This document shows positions 26,424 to 35,146 of a DNA stretch of 64,000 nucleotides, one piece after another (position 1 is the stretch's first letter; every line of letters starts with the position of its first letter). The translations under genes and the position numbers were made by a program. The DNA comes from Pseudomonadota bacterium (GTDB taxonomy: Bacteria; Pseudomonadota; Gammaproteobacteria; Steroidobacterales; Steroidobacteraceae): the NCBI GenBank assembly GCA_025357635.1, contig JANXOV010000004.1, positions 1 to 64,000 of the forward strand, given 5' to 3'. The notes beneath the pieces are model-generated. The model made no database searches. It was not told the origin of the DNA and saw only the letters and a list, made by a program, of their open reading frames with translations.

Positions 26424-29102
26424 TCATTCCTTGTTGTGTTGACGAGGCTGGAGAAGCTTGGCCACGAGGCCGGTCCAGCCGGTTTGATGCGAAGCGCCGA
26501 CACCGCGGCCGGTGTCGCCGTGAAAGTACTCGTAGAACAGCACGTGGTCGCGGAAATGCGGATCGTCCTGCAGCCGCGGATGCTGTCCGAACACCGGACG
26601 GCGGCCGTTCTCGTCTTTCAGGAAGATCCGTGTCAGACGCCGTGCGATTTCAGCGGCGGCCGCATCGATGGATACCAGGTTGCCGGAGCCTGTGGGACAC
26701 TCGATGCGAAAGTCATCTCCGTAGTAGTGATGAAACTTCTGCAGCGATTCGATCAGCAGATAGTTGACGGGAAACCAGATCGGCCCGCGCCAGTTGGAGT
26801 TGCCGCCGAACAATCCTGAGTCCGACTCCGCCGGAAGATAGCGCACCGACAGGTCGCTGCCATCGACGTTGAACACATACGGGTTGTGCTCATGATGCTT
26901 GGAGATCGCGCGAATGCCGAACTCGGAAAGGAACTCGGTTTCGTCCAGCATGCGCGCCAGCAGCCGCTTCATGCGATGGCCCCGCAGCAGCGAAAGCAAT
27001 CGCCGATGACCGCGGCCCTCCTCATTCCAATGCGACACGAGCGCGGCGAGATCCGGACGGTACTTCAAGAACCACTCCAGCCGGCGCTTGAATTCCGGCA
27101 CCTTGTCCAGCAGTTCCGGCTCCAGCGTCTCCACCGCGAACAGCGGGATCAACCCGACCATGGAGCGCACCTTCAGCGGAATCATGCCGCCGTCGGGCAG
27201 GTGCAGCACGTCGTAGAAGAATTTATCCTGCTCGTCCCACAGACCGATGCCGGCCTCGCCCAGGTTGTTCATGGCTTCGGCGATCTGCAGAAAGTGTTCG
27301 AGAAACTTGGTGGCGATGTCCTCGTAGACATGGTTGTGCTGCGCCAGCTCGAGCGCGATGCGCATGAGATTCAGCGCATACATCGCCATCCAGCTGGTGC
27401 CGTCGGCCTGATCGATGTGGCCGCCGGTGGGCAGCTGCGCGCTGCGGTCAAAGACTCCGATGTTGTCCAGGCCGAGAAAACCGCCTTGAAACACATTCCG
27501 GCCCTCGGCGTCCTTGCGGTTCACCCACCAGGTGAAATTCAGCATCAGCTTGTGGAACACCGACTCCAGGAACACCAGGTCACCGGCGCCGCCGCGTTGT
27601 TTGCGGTCCATCTGAAACACCCGCCACGTGGCCCAGGCGTGCACCGGCGGGTTCACATCGCCGAAGGCCCATTCATAGGCAGGCATCTGCCCATTGGGGT
27701 GCATGTACCATTCACGCGTCAGCAGCAGCAGCTGCTCCTTGGCGAATTCAGAATCCACGATCGCCAGCGACAGCGTATGAAAGGCCAGGTCCCAGGCGGC
27801 ATACCACGGATATTCCCACTTGTCGGGCATTGAAATGACATCGGCATTGTTCAGATGCATCCACTCGCGGTTGCGCCCATGGCGACGCTGCGCCGGCGGC
27901 GGCAATTGCGCGGGGTCGCCCTTGATCCACTCCGGAATGTCGAAATAGAAGAATTGCTTGCTCCAGATCATGCCGGCGAACGCCTGGCGCTGGACCAGCC
28001 GTGCATCCGCATCGGCGATATCGCATTGGATATCGGCATAGAATGCGTCGGCTTCCTGCAGCCGTTGCGCGAACAGTGCATCGAATGAATCAAACGGTTT
28101 GGATTGCGGCATCTTGCTCAGCCGCAGTTTGAAGCTGACCTCACCGCCGGCAGGAACATCCACCGCGAAGCGCGCCGCGGCCTTCGTACCACGCTGCAGC
28201 GGATTCACCGCGTGCTCTTGAGCATGGATCACGTAGTCGTGGAAGGCGTCCTTGAAGTGGCCCTCGGCCGGGGCGCCGTACAGCCGCCTGGTATTGGTTT
28301 CATTGTCGGTGAACAGCCATTGCGGCACACCGTCCGCATAGGCGTGAAACTCACCCAGTTCCGGGTGCTCGAGCAGCACGTGACCATCGCTCAATTGCAT
28401 CAGCGGTCTGGGCTGATCGTGCTTCCAGCTCCAGGTATTGCGAAAACTCAATTGCGGCAACACCTGCAACGCGGCAGCCTCGGGGCCGCGATTGTGCACG
28501 GTGATGCGCATGAGAATGTCCTCGGGCTGGGCTTGCGCGTATTCGACGAACACGTCGAAGTAGCGGTTGTCCTCGAACGCACCGGCATCGAGCAGTTCGT
28601 ACTCTGGCTGCTGGATGCCGCGGCGCCGGTTCTCGTGCACCAGATCCGCATACGGATACTCCCGCTGCGGATACTTGTAGAGCATCTTCAGATAAGAATG
28701 CGCAGGCGTCGCATCCAGATAGTAGTAAAGCTCCTTGACGTCCTCGCCATGATTGCCCTCGCTGTTGGTCAGGCCGAAGAGCCGCTCCTTGAGGATGGGA
28801 TCGCGGCCGTTCCACAGCGCGACCGACAGGCACAGCCGCTGCTGCGTATCCGAAAACCCCATCAGGCCGTCCTCGCCCCAGCGATACGCGCGGCTGCGAG
28901 CGTGATCGTGCGGGAAGTAATCCCAGGCATTGCCGTGCGGACTGTAGTCCTCGCGCACCGTCCCCCACTGACGCTCGCTGAGGTAGGGACCCCACAGCTT
29001 CCAGGCAGGCGCCTTCGCCGTGCACTGCGCGAGACGCGCTCGTTCCTTGGCCACGGGCTTACTGCTTCTGCGCGCCGTTGCCGGCTTCAAGTTCGCATTC
29101 AT
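26424..29102 (-). CDS. GH63/MGH1-type glycoside hydrolase
   Basis: The 892-residue protein has an N-terminal beta-sandwich (WGPYLSERQWGTVREDYS near residue 37; GLMGFSDTQQRLCLSVALWN) and a C-terminal (alpha/alpha) barrel with YPWYAAWDLAFHTL, WAFGDVNPPVHAWATW and NWRGPIWFPVNYL, the hallmark segments of the GH63-like glucosidase group. The barrel Asp in AAWD is the likely general acid. It probably removes alpha-glucosyl units from an oligosaccharide or glucosylated small molecule in the cytoplasm, as no signal peptide is seen. ATG 29102 follows GGAG. It overlaps the debranching-enzyme gene by 44 bases. Confidence 0.85.
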   Translation of the reverse strand: MNANLKPATARRSSKPVAKERARLAQCTAKAPAWKLWGPYLSERQWGTVREDYSPHGNAWDYFPHDHARSRAYRWGEDGLMGFSDTQQRLCLSVALWNGRDPILKERLFGLTNSEGNHGEDVKELYYYLDATPAHSYLKMLYKYPQREYPYADLVHENRRRGIQQPEYELLDAGAFEDNRYFDVFVEYAQAQPEDILMRITVHNRGPEAAALQVLPQLSFRNTWSWKHDQPRPLMQLSDGHVLLEHPELGEFHAYADGVPQWLFTDNETNTRRLYGAPAEGHFKDAFHDYVIHAQEHAVNPLQRGTKAAARFAVDVPAGGEVSFKLRLSKMPQSKPFDSFDALFAQRLQEADAFYADIQCDIADADARLVQRQAFAGMIWSKQFFYFDIPEWIKGDPAQLPPPAQRRHGRNREWMHLNNADVISMPDKWEYPWYAAWDLAFHTLSLAIVDSEFAKEQLLLLTREWYMHPNGQMPAYEWAFGDVNPPVHAWATWRVFQMDRKQRGGAGDLVFLESVFHKLMLNFTWWVNRKDAEGRNVFQGGFLGLDNIGVFDRSAQLPTGGHIDQADGTSWMAMYALNLMRIALELAQHNHVYEDIATKFLEHFLQIAEAMNNLGEAGIGLWDEQDKFFYDVLHLPDGGMIPLKVRSMVGLIPLFAVETLEPELLDKVPEFKRRLEWFLKYRPDLAALVSHWNEEGRGHRRLLSLLRGHRMKRLLARMLDETEFLSEFGIRAISKHHEHNPYVFNVDGSDLSVRYLPAESDSGLFGGNSNWRGPIWFPVNYLLIESLQKFHHYYGDDFRIECPTGSGNLVSIDAAAAEIARRLTRIFLKDENGRRPVFGQHPRLQDDPHFRDHVLFYEYFHGDTGRGVGASHQTGWTGLVAKLLQPRQHNKE

Positions 29103-31053
29103 TGATATCACTCCAAGCTCTCAAGATTTCCGCCACACCCCAGGCCTGCGCGAAACAGCCGCGCGGCGCGAAGGGCGCTTCTGCATCGAAGATTTCGCTG
29201 ATCTGCCCCACGCACCCGCCGCGCAAATGCGCGGCCATTCCCGACAGGCGCGCCCGCGCCTGATCGGCATTGCCGTAGGCGCGCAGATGCGCCGTGGCGA
29301 ACGGACCGAGCAGCCAGCTCCATACCGTGCCCTGGTGATAGGCGCCGTCGCGCTCCCATGGACCGCCGTGATAGCCGGGGACGTAGCGCGGATCGGCCGG
29401 CGACAGGCTGCGCATGCCTACCGGCGTCCATAGCTGCGACGAACAGACATCGACAACGCTGCGCGCGCGCTCGATATCGAGCAGCGTGTAACGCAGACTG
29501 ACCGCAAACAACTGGTTGGGGCGCAGACTGGCGTCCGCACCGTCGGGCCCGTCGACGACGTCGTAGAGATGGCCGCCCGCATCAAACCAGAATCGGTCGT
29601 TGAAACTGCGCCGGATGCGCGCCGCCTGTGCGGCGTAGTCGGCCGCGGCCGGCGCATCCTGCTGCTGTTCGGCAAGGCGCGACATGATCATCCAGGCGTT
29701 GAACCACAGCGCATTGATCTCCACGCACTTGCCGATGCGCGGCGTCACCACCCACTCACCCACCTTGGCATCCATCCAGGTCAGCTGCACTCCGGGCTGA
29801 CCTGCGAACAGCAGTCCGTCGCCGGCATCGGCCTTGATGCCATAACGCGTGCCGCGCACATGGGCCTGGAGAATGATCTGCAGCACCGGATACAGCTCGG
29901 CGCGCAGCTGCGCATCGCCGGTCTTGCGCAGATACTCATCGATGGCAACGAAGAACCACAGCGTCGCGTCGACGGTGTTGTACTCCGGCGCATCGCCGGC
30001 ATCCGGGAACCGGTTCGGCAGCATGCCTTCACTGACGAAGCGGGCAAAAGTACGCAGGATGCTGGCCGCAATGTCATGGCGCCCGGTGGCCAATGTGAGC
30101 CCAGGCAGGGCGATCATGGTGTCGCGACCCCAATCGCTGAACCAGGGATAGCCGGCGATGATGGTTTGTCCCAGCAGGTTGCCAGCCGCGTCGCGGCGTT
30201 CCACGATGAACTGATCCGCGGCGAGGTGCAGCTGACCGATCCACTGCGGCGCGGGCGCCGTCGGCAGCAGGCGTCGCTGTCGCAGACGCTCCTGCTGCAG
30301 GGCGCGAGCCGAGTCTGACGGTGGCCCCGCTTCGGCCGTCATCACCACCGCCGTGCTGTCGCCCGGATTCAATTCCAGGCGCAGAAGAGCGGGGCTGAAC
30401 AAATCCTCGACATCATCCAGGCCGCGTTCGGACTCCACCCGGTGTTTGAAATTCCAATGCCACTGCGGACTCAAGGAGCAGTCGCCGGATTCCTGCATCA
30501 GCCGGTAAGGCCGCGCGCCCGGATACGCAATGATCTGAACGCCGTGATCCACGGACTGAACATCCATGTCGTACAGCCCGCGATGATGGGCGTGATAGTC
30601 ACGATAGGCGCACAGCGGCTGCGCGTGAATGACGAGCGGCGCGCCGGCGCGCATCAAGGTGAATGCCACATAGGTGGTGTTGAGGCCGTGTGCCATCCAG
30701 ATGCGTTGTTCGAGCAGGGCATCGCCGATGACCCAGGTCCACACCGGGATCGATCCGTCCAGACGGAATGAATCCAGATGGCAGAAGCCGTGCGGATCGA
30801 TGGTGCCGTCGGCGTACTCATTCGTGGCAAGCCGCGTCGACACACCGGCATAGCGCACAACGAGATCGAGCTTCGACACCATCACGGTGCGCTCGACCGG
30901 CGGCCGCAGCGAGGCGACAAGCAGGCCGTGATAACGGCGCGTGTTGACCAGACCGACCGTTCCGGATGCGAAGCCGCCGATGCCATTCGTCACCAGCCAT
31001 TCGCGCTGCCGCACTTCTTCGAAGCTGCCCAGAGAATCCCGCCCGATCATCAT
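29059..31053 (-). CDS. Amylo-alpha-1,6-glucosidase-type debranching enzyme
   Basis: The 664-residue protein has the GDE N-terminal domain (EWLVTNGIGGFASGTVGLV near residue 18; RRYHGLLVASL) and a C-terminal barrel with FSDWGRDTMIALPGLTL near 350 and EYNTVDATLWFF near 405. This fits prokaryotic debranching enzymes (GH133-type) that hydrolyse alpha-1,6 branch glucose. Start is the first of two ATGs at 31053, with GGAG upstream, overlapping the lactonase stop by ATGA. With the GH63 enzyme it would free glucose from glycogen-like or other alpha-glucans. Confidence 0.88.
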   Translation of the reverse strand: MMIGRDSLGSFEEVRQREWLVTNGIGGFASGTVGLVNTRRYHGLLVASLRPPVERTVMVSKLDLVVRYAGVSTRLATNEYADGTIDPHGFCHLDSFRLDGSIPVWTWVIGDALLEQRIWMAHGLNTTYVAFTLMRAGAPLVIHAQPLCAYRDYHAHHRGLYDMDVQSVDHGVQIIAYPGARPYRLMQESGDCSLSPQWHWNFKHRVESERGLDDVEDLFSPALLRLELNPGDSTAVVMTAEAGPPSDSARALQQERLRQRRLLPTAPAPQWIGQLHLAADQFIVERRDAAGNLLGQTIIAGYPWFSDWGRDTMIALPGLTLATGRHDIAASILRTFARFVSEGMLPNRFPDAGDAPEYNTVDATLWFFVAIDEYLRKTGDAQLRAELYPVLQIILQAHVRGTRYGIKADAGDGLLFAGQPGVQLTWMDAKVGEWVVTPRIGKCVEINALWFNAWMIMSRLAEQQQDAPAAADYAAQAARIRRSFNDRFWFDAGGHLYDVVDGPDGADASLRPNQLFAVSLRYTLLDIERARSVVDVCSSQLWTPVGMRSLSPADPRYVPGYHGGPWERDGAYHQGTVWSWLLGPFATAHLRAYGNADQARARLSGMAAHLRGGCVGQISEIFDAEAPFAPRGCFAQAWGVAEILRAWSDINECELEAGNGAQKQ

Positions 31054-32666
31054 GGCCGCACTCCGGCCTGCAGCAGCTCGATCCGATAGAGCCGGTCGTG
31101 CGCGCACAGATACAGCGAGCGCGCATCAGCCCCGCCCCAGGCGAAATTGTGCACGGTGCGTGGCGCCACGATGGTTCCCAGATGTGTGCCCGCCGGCGAG
31201 TAAATGCGCACGCCGTCCGGAGCAGCCACATACACGTTGCCACGCAAGTCCACCTTGATGCCATCGAGCGCCGCCTCCCCGGGCAGCTCCGAGGTCATAT
31301 CGGCAAACACCTCGCTCTTGCCCAGTGTGCCGTCGCGCTGTACCGGAAATCGAAGCACGACCTTGCGCTTTGCATCCCAGTCATCCACGTACAGGTGACG
31401 CTCATCGGGGGAAAAGGCGATGCCATTCGGTCCGGTCAGTTCATCGCTCAGCAGCGTCACCCGGCCGTCCTTGGCCCGGTACACACCGCTGAAGCCGAGC
31501 TCCTTGCGCGGATCGTCGAAGAATCGCGGCAGCCCGAAAGGCGGATCGGTGAAATACACCGCGCCGTCGGATTTGTAGACCAGATCGTTCGGACTATTCA
31601 GCCGCTTGCCGCGGAAGCGATCCGCAAGCACTCGCAGCTCGCCGTTGGGTTCGAGGCGGACGACCCGGCGGTTGCCGTGCTGATTGATGGTGAGCCGATG
31701 ACGCGGGTCCAGCGTCAATCCGTTCGAGCCGGGCTGTCCGTACTCGCCGATATCATCGCCCTCATAACCGCTTTTTTCCCGATACACCGACAGCGCCGCA
31801 GCGGCCGGATCATAGGAATAGATTCGGTTGGCATTCGGATCGCTGAACAGCAAGCGCTGCTGCTCGGCAATCCAGACTGGTCCTTCGGTGAATTGGAACC
31901 CTTCGGCCAGCTTGAATATTTTCGGGTTGGACGGAACGATGTCATCGAGCGCAGGGTCCAGCCGCAGCACCTGCACGTTGACTTCCTGCGGTGGCACTGC
32001 GGCCGGCAACGCATCTGCGGCTGTAGCTGGGTAGAAGTTCAGGCGCGCGTGCCGCATCCAGATGAAATTCGCCGGCGGATCCGACAGCGGACCGTTGATG
32101 CCGAACACGGCCAGCTGAATTTTCTGCCCCGGCTTCACATCACGGCCCACGATCAGGCGGTTCAGCGCATTCCACCCCTGGATCACCGATCCGCCGCTTT
32201 GCGCCGCGGCACGCGGCAATTCGCCATTCACCCACACTTCGGCGTAGTCATCGACGGAGGTTTCGAATTCGATGCTTGACCCGCGTGGATCGAATTCCCC
32301 GACGCGCTGCGGGACGGTGATCGAGATCCGGTACCACGCAAAGCTGATGCGGCCATTGCCGCGGCGCTGAGTCAGCGATGCAGCATCCAGACGCTGCCAT
32401 GCGGAGTCGTCGAACTCGCGCGCCCCGGCGCGCGGCCGGATGTCCCAGGTCGCCACCGGCGCCCCGGTCGGCTGGCCGGAGGCGTCGGGCCTCCGGTGAG
32501 TGACGTTGACCAGGTCCACATCGGCGTAGCGCCACACTCCCTGCACCAGCGTGGCGCCGGCAGGCGTCATCAGATCGATGCTGGCCGCCGGCGAACGCTC
32601 GGTCGCTTGCGCCAGCGGCATGCCGATCAGCGCCATCAGCGCCCACAAAGTCCTCTTGTATCCCAT
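31050..32666 (-). CDS. SMP-30/gluconolactonase-like protein with N-terminal sugar-binding domain
   Basis: The 538-residue protein has a signal peptide (residues 1-22). A galactose-binding-like beta-sandwich follows at about 40-210 (DDSAWQRLDAASL; YAEVWVNGELP), then a six-bladed SMP-30/LRE propeller from about 230 (EGFQFTEGPVWIAEQQRLLFSD; LNSPNDLVYKSDGAVYFTDPPFG; GPNGIAFSPDERHLYVDDW). The propeller has the metal-binding Glu, Asn and Asp residues of gluconolactonases, which open sugar lactones in the periplasm. The added sugar-binding domain is unusual and may target a glycan. ATG 32666 has GGAG upstream. Confidence 0.85.
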   Translation of the reverse strand: MGYKRTLWALMALIGMPLAQATERSPAASIDLMTPAGATLVQGVWRYADVDLVNVTHRRPDASGQPTGAPVATWDIRPRAGAREFDDSAWQRLDAASLTQRRGNGRISFAWYRISITVPQRVGEFDPRGSSIEFETSVDDYAEVWVNGELPRAAAQSGGSVIQGWNALNRLIVGRDVKPGQKIQLAVFGINGPLSDPPANFIWMRHARLNFYPATAADALPAAVPPQEVNVQVLRLDPALDDIVPSNPKIFKLAEGFQFTEGPVWIAEQQRLLFSDPNANRIYSYDPAAAALSVYREKSGYEGDDIGEYGQPGSNGLTLDPRHRLTINQHGNRRVVRLEPNGELRVLADRFRGKRLNSPNDLVYKSDGAVYFTDPPFGLPRFFDDPRKELGFSGVYRAKDGRVTLLSDELTGPNGIAFSPDERHLYVDDWDAKRKVVLRFPVQRDGTLGKSEVFADMTSELPGEAALDGIKVDLRGNVYVAAPDGVRIYSPAGTHLGTIVAPRTVHNFAWGGADARSLYLCAHDRLYRIELLQAGVRP

Positions 32667-32701
32667 GATCGGTGCTCCGTTTACTCGCCGCAGTGCGCGC
32701 C

Positions 32702-33577
32702 TCAAGGCGCCGTTGATTTCACGACGTAGTATTCAAAAGGGGCGCTCACTTGCTTGAACCAGTGCGGCACGCCGCGCGGAATGCTCACGACATCCCCTTT
32801 GGCCAACTGCATCGTTTCCCCGCCTTGAATCTGCGCGCCGCGCACTTCGCTTGCGGAGAGGTTGCGCGGCGTGATGAGCTCGCCCCCGACAATTAGTTGC
32901 GCCGATCCTGCGAGCACATAGAAGATGTCTGTGTCACGCAAATGGACCTCGGCCTCGCCCGCTGCGTCGCGGCGGCTGGCGTTGACCTGGAACGCCGGGT
33001 CGCTGATCAGGTTGGCATCCTCGCGAAACGCCTTTGCAACCCGCGCCCCGCTCAGGTGCTGCACGCGCGCACTCAGCTCGGCCTGCCGCTGTTGGAATGC
33101 GGCCGCGGCATTGCTGGCGATCTCATCGTCCTGCGCGGCGCTGGCCGCGCCGCTGACGCCGACGGCGCCGATGATCTGGCCGGCGACTTCGACGGGAACT
33201 CCGCCCATCAGCGGCGTGAATGGCGCCACCTCGGGCACTGCCAGCATGGCGTAGCGGCCCTTGTTGACGGCGTCTTCGAACACACGGGTCGGTTTGCCGA
33301 ACAACACCGCGGTGCGCGCCTTGCCGATGGAAATCGACGACGCGTTTTGAAATGTGCCATCGAGCCGTTCCAGATACAGCAGTACCCCGCCGGCATCGAC
33401 GACTGCGACCGCCGCACCGGGCGCTGAATGCTCGCGCGCATAGGCCAGAGCCTGCGCGGCAATGGCCTTGGCGCCCTCGGCGCTCAGCGTGGAACGCGAG
33501 AGAATTTCCGCAGGTGGAGCGGCTGAGGCTGCGCCATTGGCCAATAGAAGGATCAGCGACAGTGCGCAAGTCTTCAT
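32702..33577 (-). CDS. Secreted GlcG/HbpS-domain protein fused to a cupin
   Basis: The 291-residue protein has a signal peptide ending ANGAASA. Residues 30-165 are a GlcG/HbpS (heme-degradation-like) domain: AKAIAAQALAYAREH, AVAVVDAGGVLLYLERLDG, FTPLMGGVPVEVAGQIIGA. A cupin follows at about 205-290 (EVHLRDTDIFYVLAGSAQL; GDVVSIPRGVPHWF). GlcG domains bind heme or corrinoid-like ligands or act in glycolate and propanediol loci; the fusion's role is unknown. It overlaps the nucleotidyltransferase stop by ATGA and precedes the lactonase by 35 bases. Confidence 0.8.
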   Translation of the reverse strand: MKTCALSLILLLANGAASAAPPAEILSRSTLSAEGAKAIAAQALAYAREHSAPGAAVAVVDAGGVLLYLERLDGTFQNASSISIGKARTAVLFGKPTRVFEDAVNKGRYAMLAVPEVAPFTPLMGGVPVEVAGQIIGAVGVSGAASAAQDDEIASNAAAAFQQRQAELSARVQHLSGARVAKAFREDANLISDPAFQVNASRRDAAGEAEVHLRDTDIFYVLAGSAQLIVGGELITPRNLSASEVRGAQIQGGETMQLAKGDVVSIPRGVPHWFKQVSAPFEYYVVKSTAP

Positions 33578-34575
33578 GCCATGACTCCCTGCGAGGCTCC
33601 GCTGCGCGCCACCGACAACCGCCAATGCTGGGCGGCCAGACTCAGACCCGTTCCAGGACCTTCCCAATCATCACCCAGGTTGGGCGGGGTCGGCATTGCC
33701 TGTAGCGTCGCCGCCACCCGCTGCGGCGTTCCAAGATCGGTCCAGCCGCATTCCGGTACGCGCAGGACCCGCAAATTTTGTGTTCGCCCTTCGAGCACGT
33801 GGCGCGAGAAGTCCAGCGTCTCAAGTGCTCGATACAGCTCGGTGGTCGCGAGCGGACGCCTCGTCCGTTCTCGATCCACGCGCACGGCTTCGCGCATCCG
33901 ATTCAGCGTATCGCCGATCCGCTCTTGATACAGCGCCAGAAAGGCGCGGACCGATGCGGCAATGATGAATGCATTCCACAACGCGCCGCCGCGAAGCAGC
34001 GCACGCGCGCTCGAAGGCGCTGGCTTTTCGATGAACTGCAGCACCGCAGGCACTTCTTCGCCCGCCAGTTCCTGCGGCAGGATGTACCCCAGTTCGGTGT
34101 CGGGCGCGTCAGGTTCGATCCCCAGCAGAATCATCGTATTTGGATCCGCGGCCGCGAGGCCGGCGGCGCGGCGCAGAGACCCGGCCAGCACCGCCTCGTC
34201 GCGGACGTGATGATCGGCCGGCAACAGAACCACCGTGGCATGCGGATCGCGCGCGGCAATGTGCAGCAGCGGCAGGAGAATTCCATGCGCGGTGCCGCGA
34301 TTCTCAGGCTGCACGATGACATTGTGCTCGGGCAGGGCATCGAGGGCGCCCGCCCACCAGGTACCATGCTGAGCGGCCACGATGCTGCAGATGCGCTCAG
34401 GCCGCGCGACCGCGCGCGCGCGCTGCAATGCTTCTTGCAGCAGAGAAGAGCCGCCGCGCAGCGAGCAGAATTGCTTCGGGACCGCCACGCCGCAGGCCGT
34501 CGTGGTCAATCCCCTGAGCCGGCTGCCCTCGCCCGCCGCCAGGACCAAGGCCCAAATGTTCGTGTCGTTATTCAC
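33574..34575 (-). CDS. Mannose-1-phosphate guanylyltransferase-like nucleotidyltransferase
   Basis: The 333-residue protein starts with the nucleotidyltransferase loop ALVLAAGEGSRLRGLT near residue 9, and has PKQFCSL, the hallmark QPENRGTAHGIL near 88, VVLLPADHHV near 113 and FIEKPAP near 180. This is the pattern of GDP-mannose pyrophosphorylases, which make GDP-mannose from mannose-1-phosphate and GTP. It lacks the C-terminal isomerase domain of bifunctional enzymes. It starts with GTG 34575, preceded by AGGGGGT, 71 bases after the orphan bufferin gene. Confidence 0.82.
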   Translation of the reverse strand: MNNDTNIWALVLAAGEGSRLRGLTTTACGVAVPKQFCSLRGGSSLLQEALQRARAVARPERICSIVAAQHGTWWAGALDALPEHNVIVQPENRGTAHGILLPLLHIAARDPHATVVLLPADHHVRDEAVLAGSLRRAAGLAAADPNTMILLGIEPDAPDTELGYILPQELAGEEVPAVLQFIEKPAPSSARALLRGGALWNAFIIAASVRAFLALYQERIGDTLNRMREAVRVDRERTRRPLATTELYRALETLDFSRHVLEGRTQNLRVLRVPECGWTDLGTPQRVAATLQAMPTPPNLGDDWEGPGTGLSLAAQHWRLSVARSGASQGVMA

Positions 34576-34590
34576 TGTCTACCCCCTGGG

Positions 34591-34618
34591 CCGGATGGCG
34601 GCAAATGCCGCCATCCGG
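34591..34618 (-). repeat. Strong hairpin between orphan bufferin and nucleotidyltransferase genes
   Basis: CCGGATGGCGGC and GCCGCCATCCGG form a perfect 12-bp stem with a 4-base loop, 28 bases after the bufferin stop. On the transcribed minus strand no U-run follows, so it is more likely a transcript-stabilising or processing hairpin than an intrinsic terminator. It would let the bufferin message accumulate above the downstream sugar genes. Confidence 0.7.
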
Positions 34619-34646
34619 TGTGCCGATGAGAAAATAGCCGCCGGCA

Positions 34647-34940
34647 TTACTGCTTCTGCGGCGTCGGATCTTTGACCTTCACCAGATGCGCGCCTGCGAT
34701 GCGATCGCAGGTGCCCTTGGGAAGGTAAATCCAAGCCATTGCATTGGCATCCGTCGTCACATGCCCGTGGCAGGCATTGGTCGCGGTGGCGCAATCGTTC
34801 TTGCCCGCCTTGATCACGCCGGCGCATTGCTCCTCGCCCGCATGCTCATCGGCCGCAAGCGCCGAGACTGCGAATGAGACGGCGCCGAGCGCCAGCACGC
34901 TGGTCATTGCCGTTCGAATCAGATTCTTGGATGAATACAT
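34647..34940 (-). CDS. Stand-alone bufferin (DUF2282/BufA1 family)
   Basis: The 97-residue precursor has a signal peptide (residues 1-30, ending VSALAA) and then the DUF2282 pattern with four cysteines: EQCAGVIKAGKNDCA, ATNACHGH and LPKGTCDRIAG. Bufferins are periplasmic ribosomal peptides whose cysteines are modified by BufB/BufC and which sequester copper. This gene has no bufB/bufC of its own; the modifying genes lie 3-5 kb upstream. It ends with an extra KVKDPTPQKQ tail. ATG 34940 follows GGAG by 8 bases. A sigma-54 promoter lies at 34979-34995. Confidence 0.85.
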   Translation of the reverse strand: MYSSKNLIRTAMTSVLALGAVSFAVSALAADEHAGEEQCAGVIKAGKNDCATATNACHGHVTTDANAMAWIYLPKGTCDRIAGAHLVKVKDPTPQKQ

Positions 34941-34978
34941 GTCAATCACTCCGTTGGTTTGTTGGACCCAGGGGATAA

Positions 34979-34995
34979 AGCAACCGCCGTGCCAA
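34979..34995 (-). promoter_or_regulatory. Sigma-54 (-24/-12) promoter of the orphan bufferin gene
   Basis: On the minus strand the sequence is TTGGCACGGCGGTTGCT, matching the RpoN consensus TGGCACG-N4-TTGC with the exact GG-N10-GC spacing. Transcription would start near 34968, giving a leader of about 28 bases with the GGAG site intact. It differs at one position from the promoter of the buf operon at 39938-39954. Confidence 0.88.
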
Positions 34996-35020
34996 GTGTG
35001 CGGAGACTGAAAAAATTAGA

Positions 35021-35038
35021 GAAAATGCAGCGATTTTC
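35021..35038. promoter_or_regulatory. Inverted repeat upstream of the orphan bufferin promoter
   Basis: GAAAAT-N6-ATTTTC is an 18-bp dyad centred about 49 bases upstream of the -12 element. It could bind the enhancer-binding protein encoded at 35485-37431 or a bending protein; it is not the same sequence as the dyad at the buf operon. Confidence 0.35.
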
Positions 35039-35146
35039 GTTCTCATCGCGCATGCGGCGGCCCCGACCAGGTCAGGCTCGCGAGCCGCTCCGCTACTGCC
35101 CGCCGCGGCGCCATCACGTGTGGTGGGGAGGTTGAGGCCTGCGCCG

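Noticed and set aside
29059-29102. 44-base overlap between debranching-enzyme and glucosidase genes as a sign of frameshift in a fused protein
   Set aside because: Both proteins have complete ends typical of their families and the downstream gene has its own GGAG and ATG.
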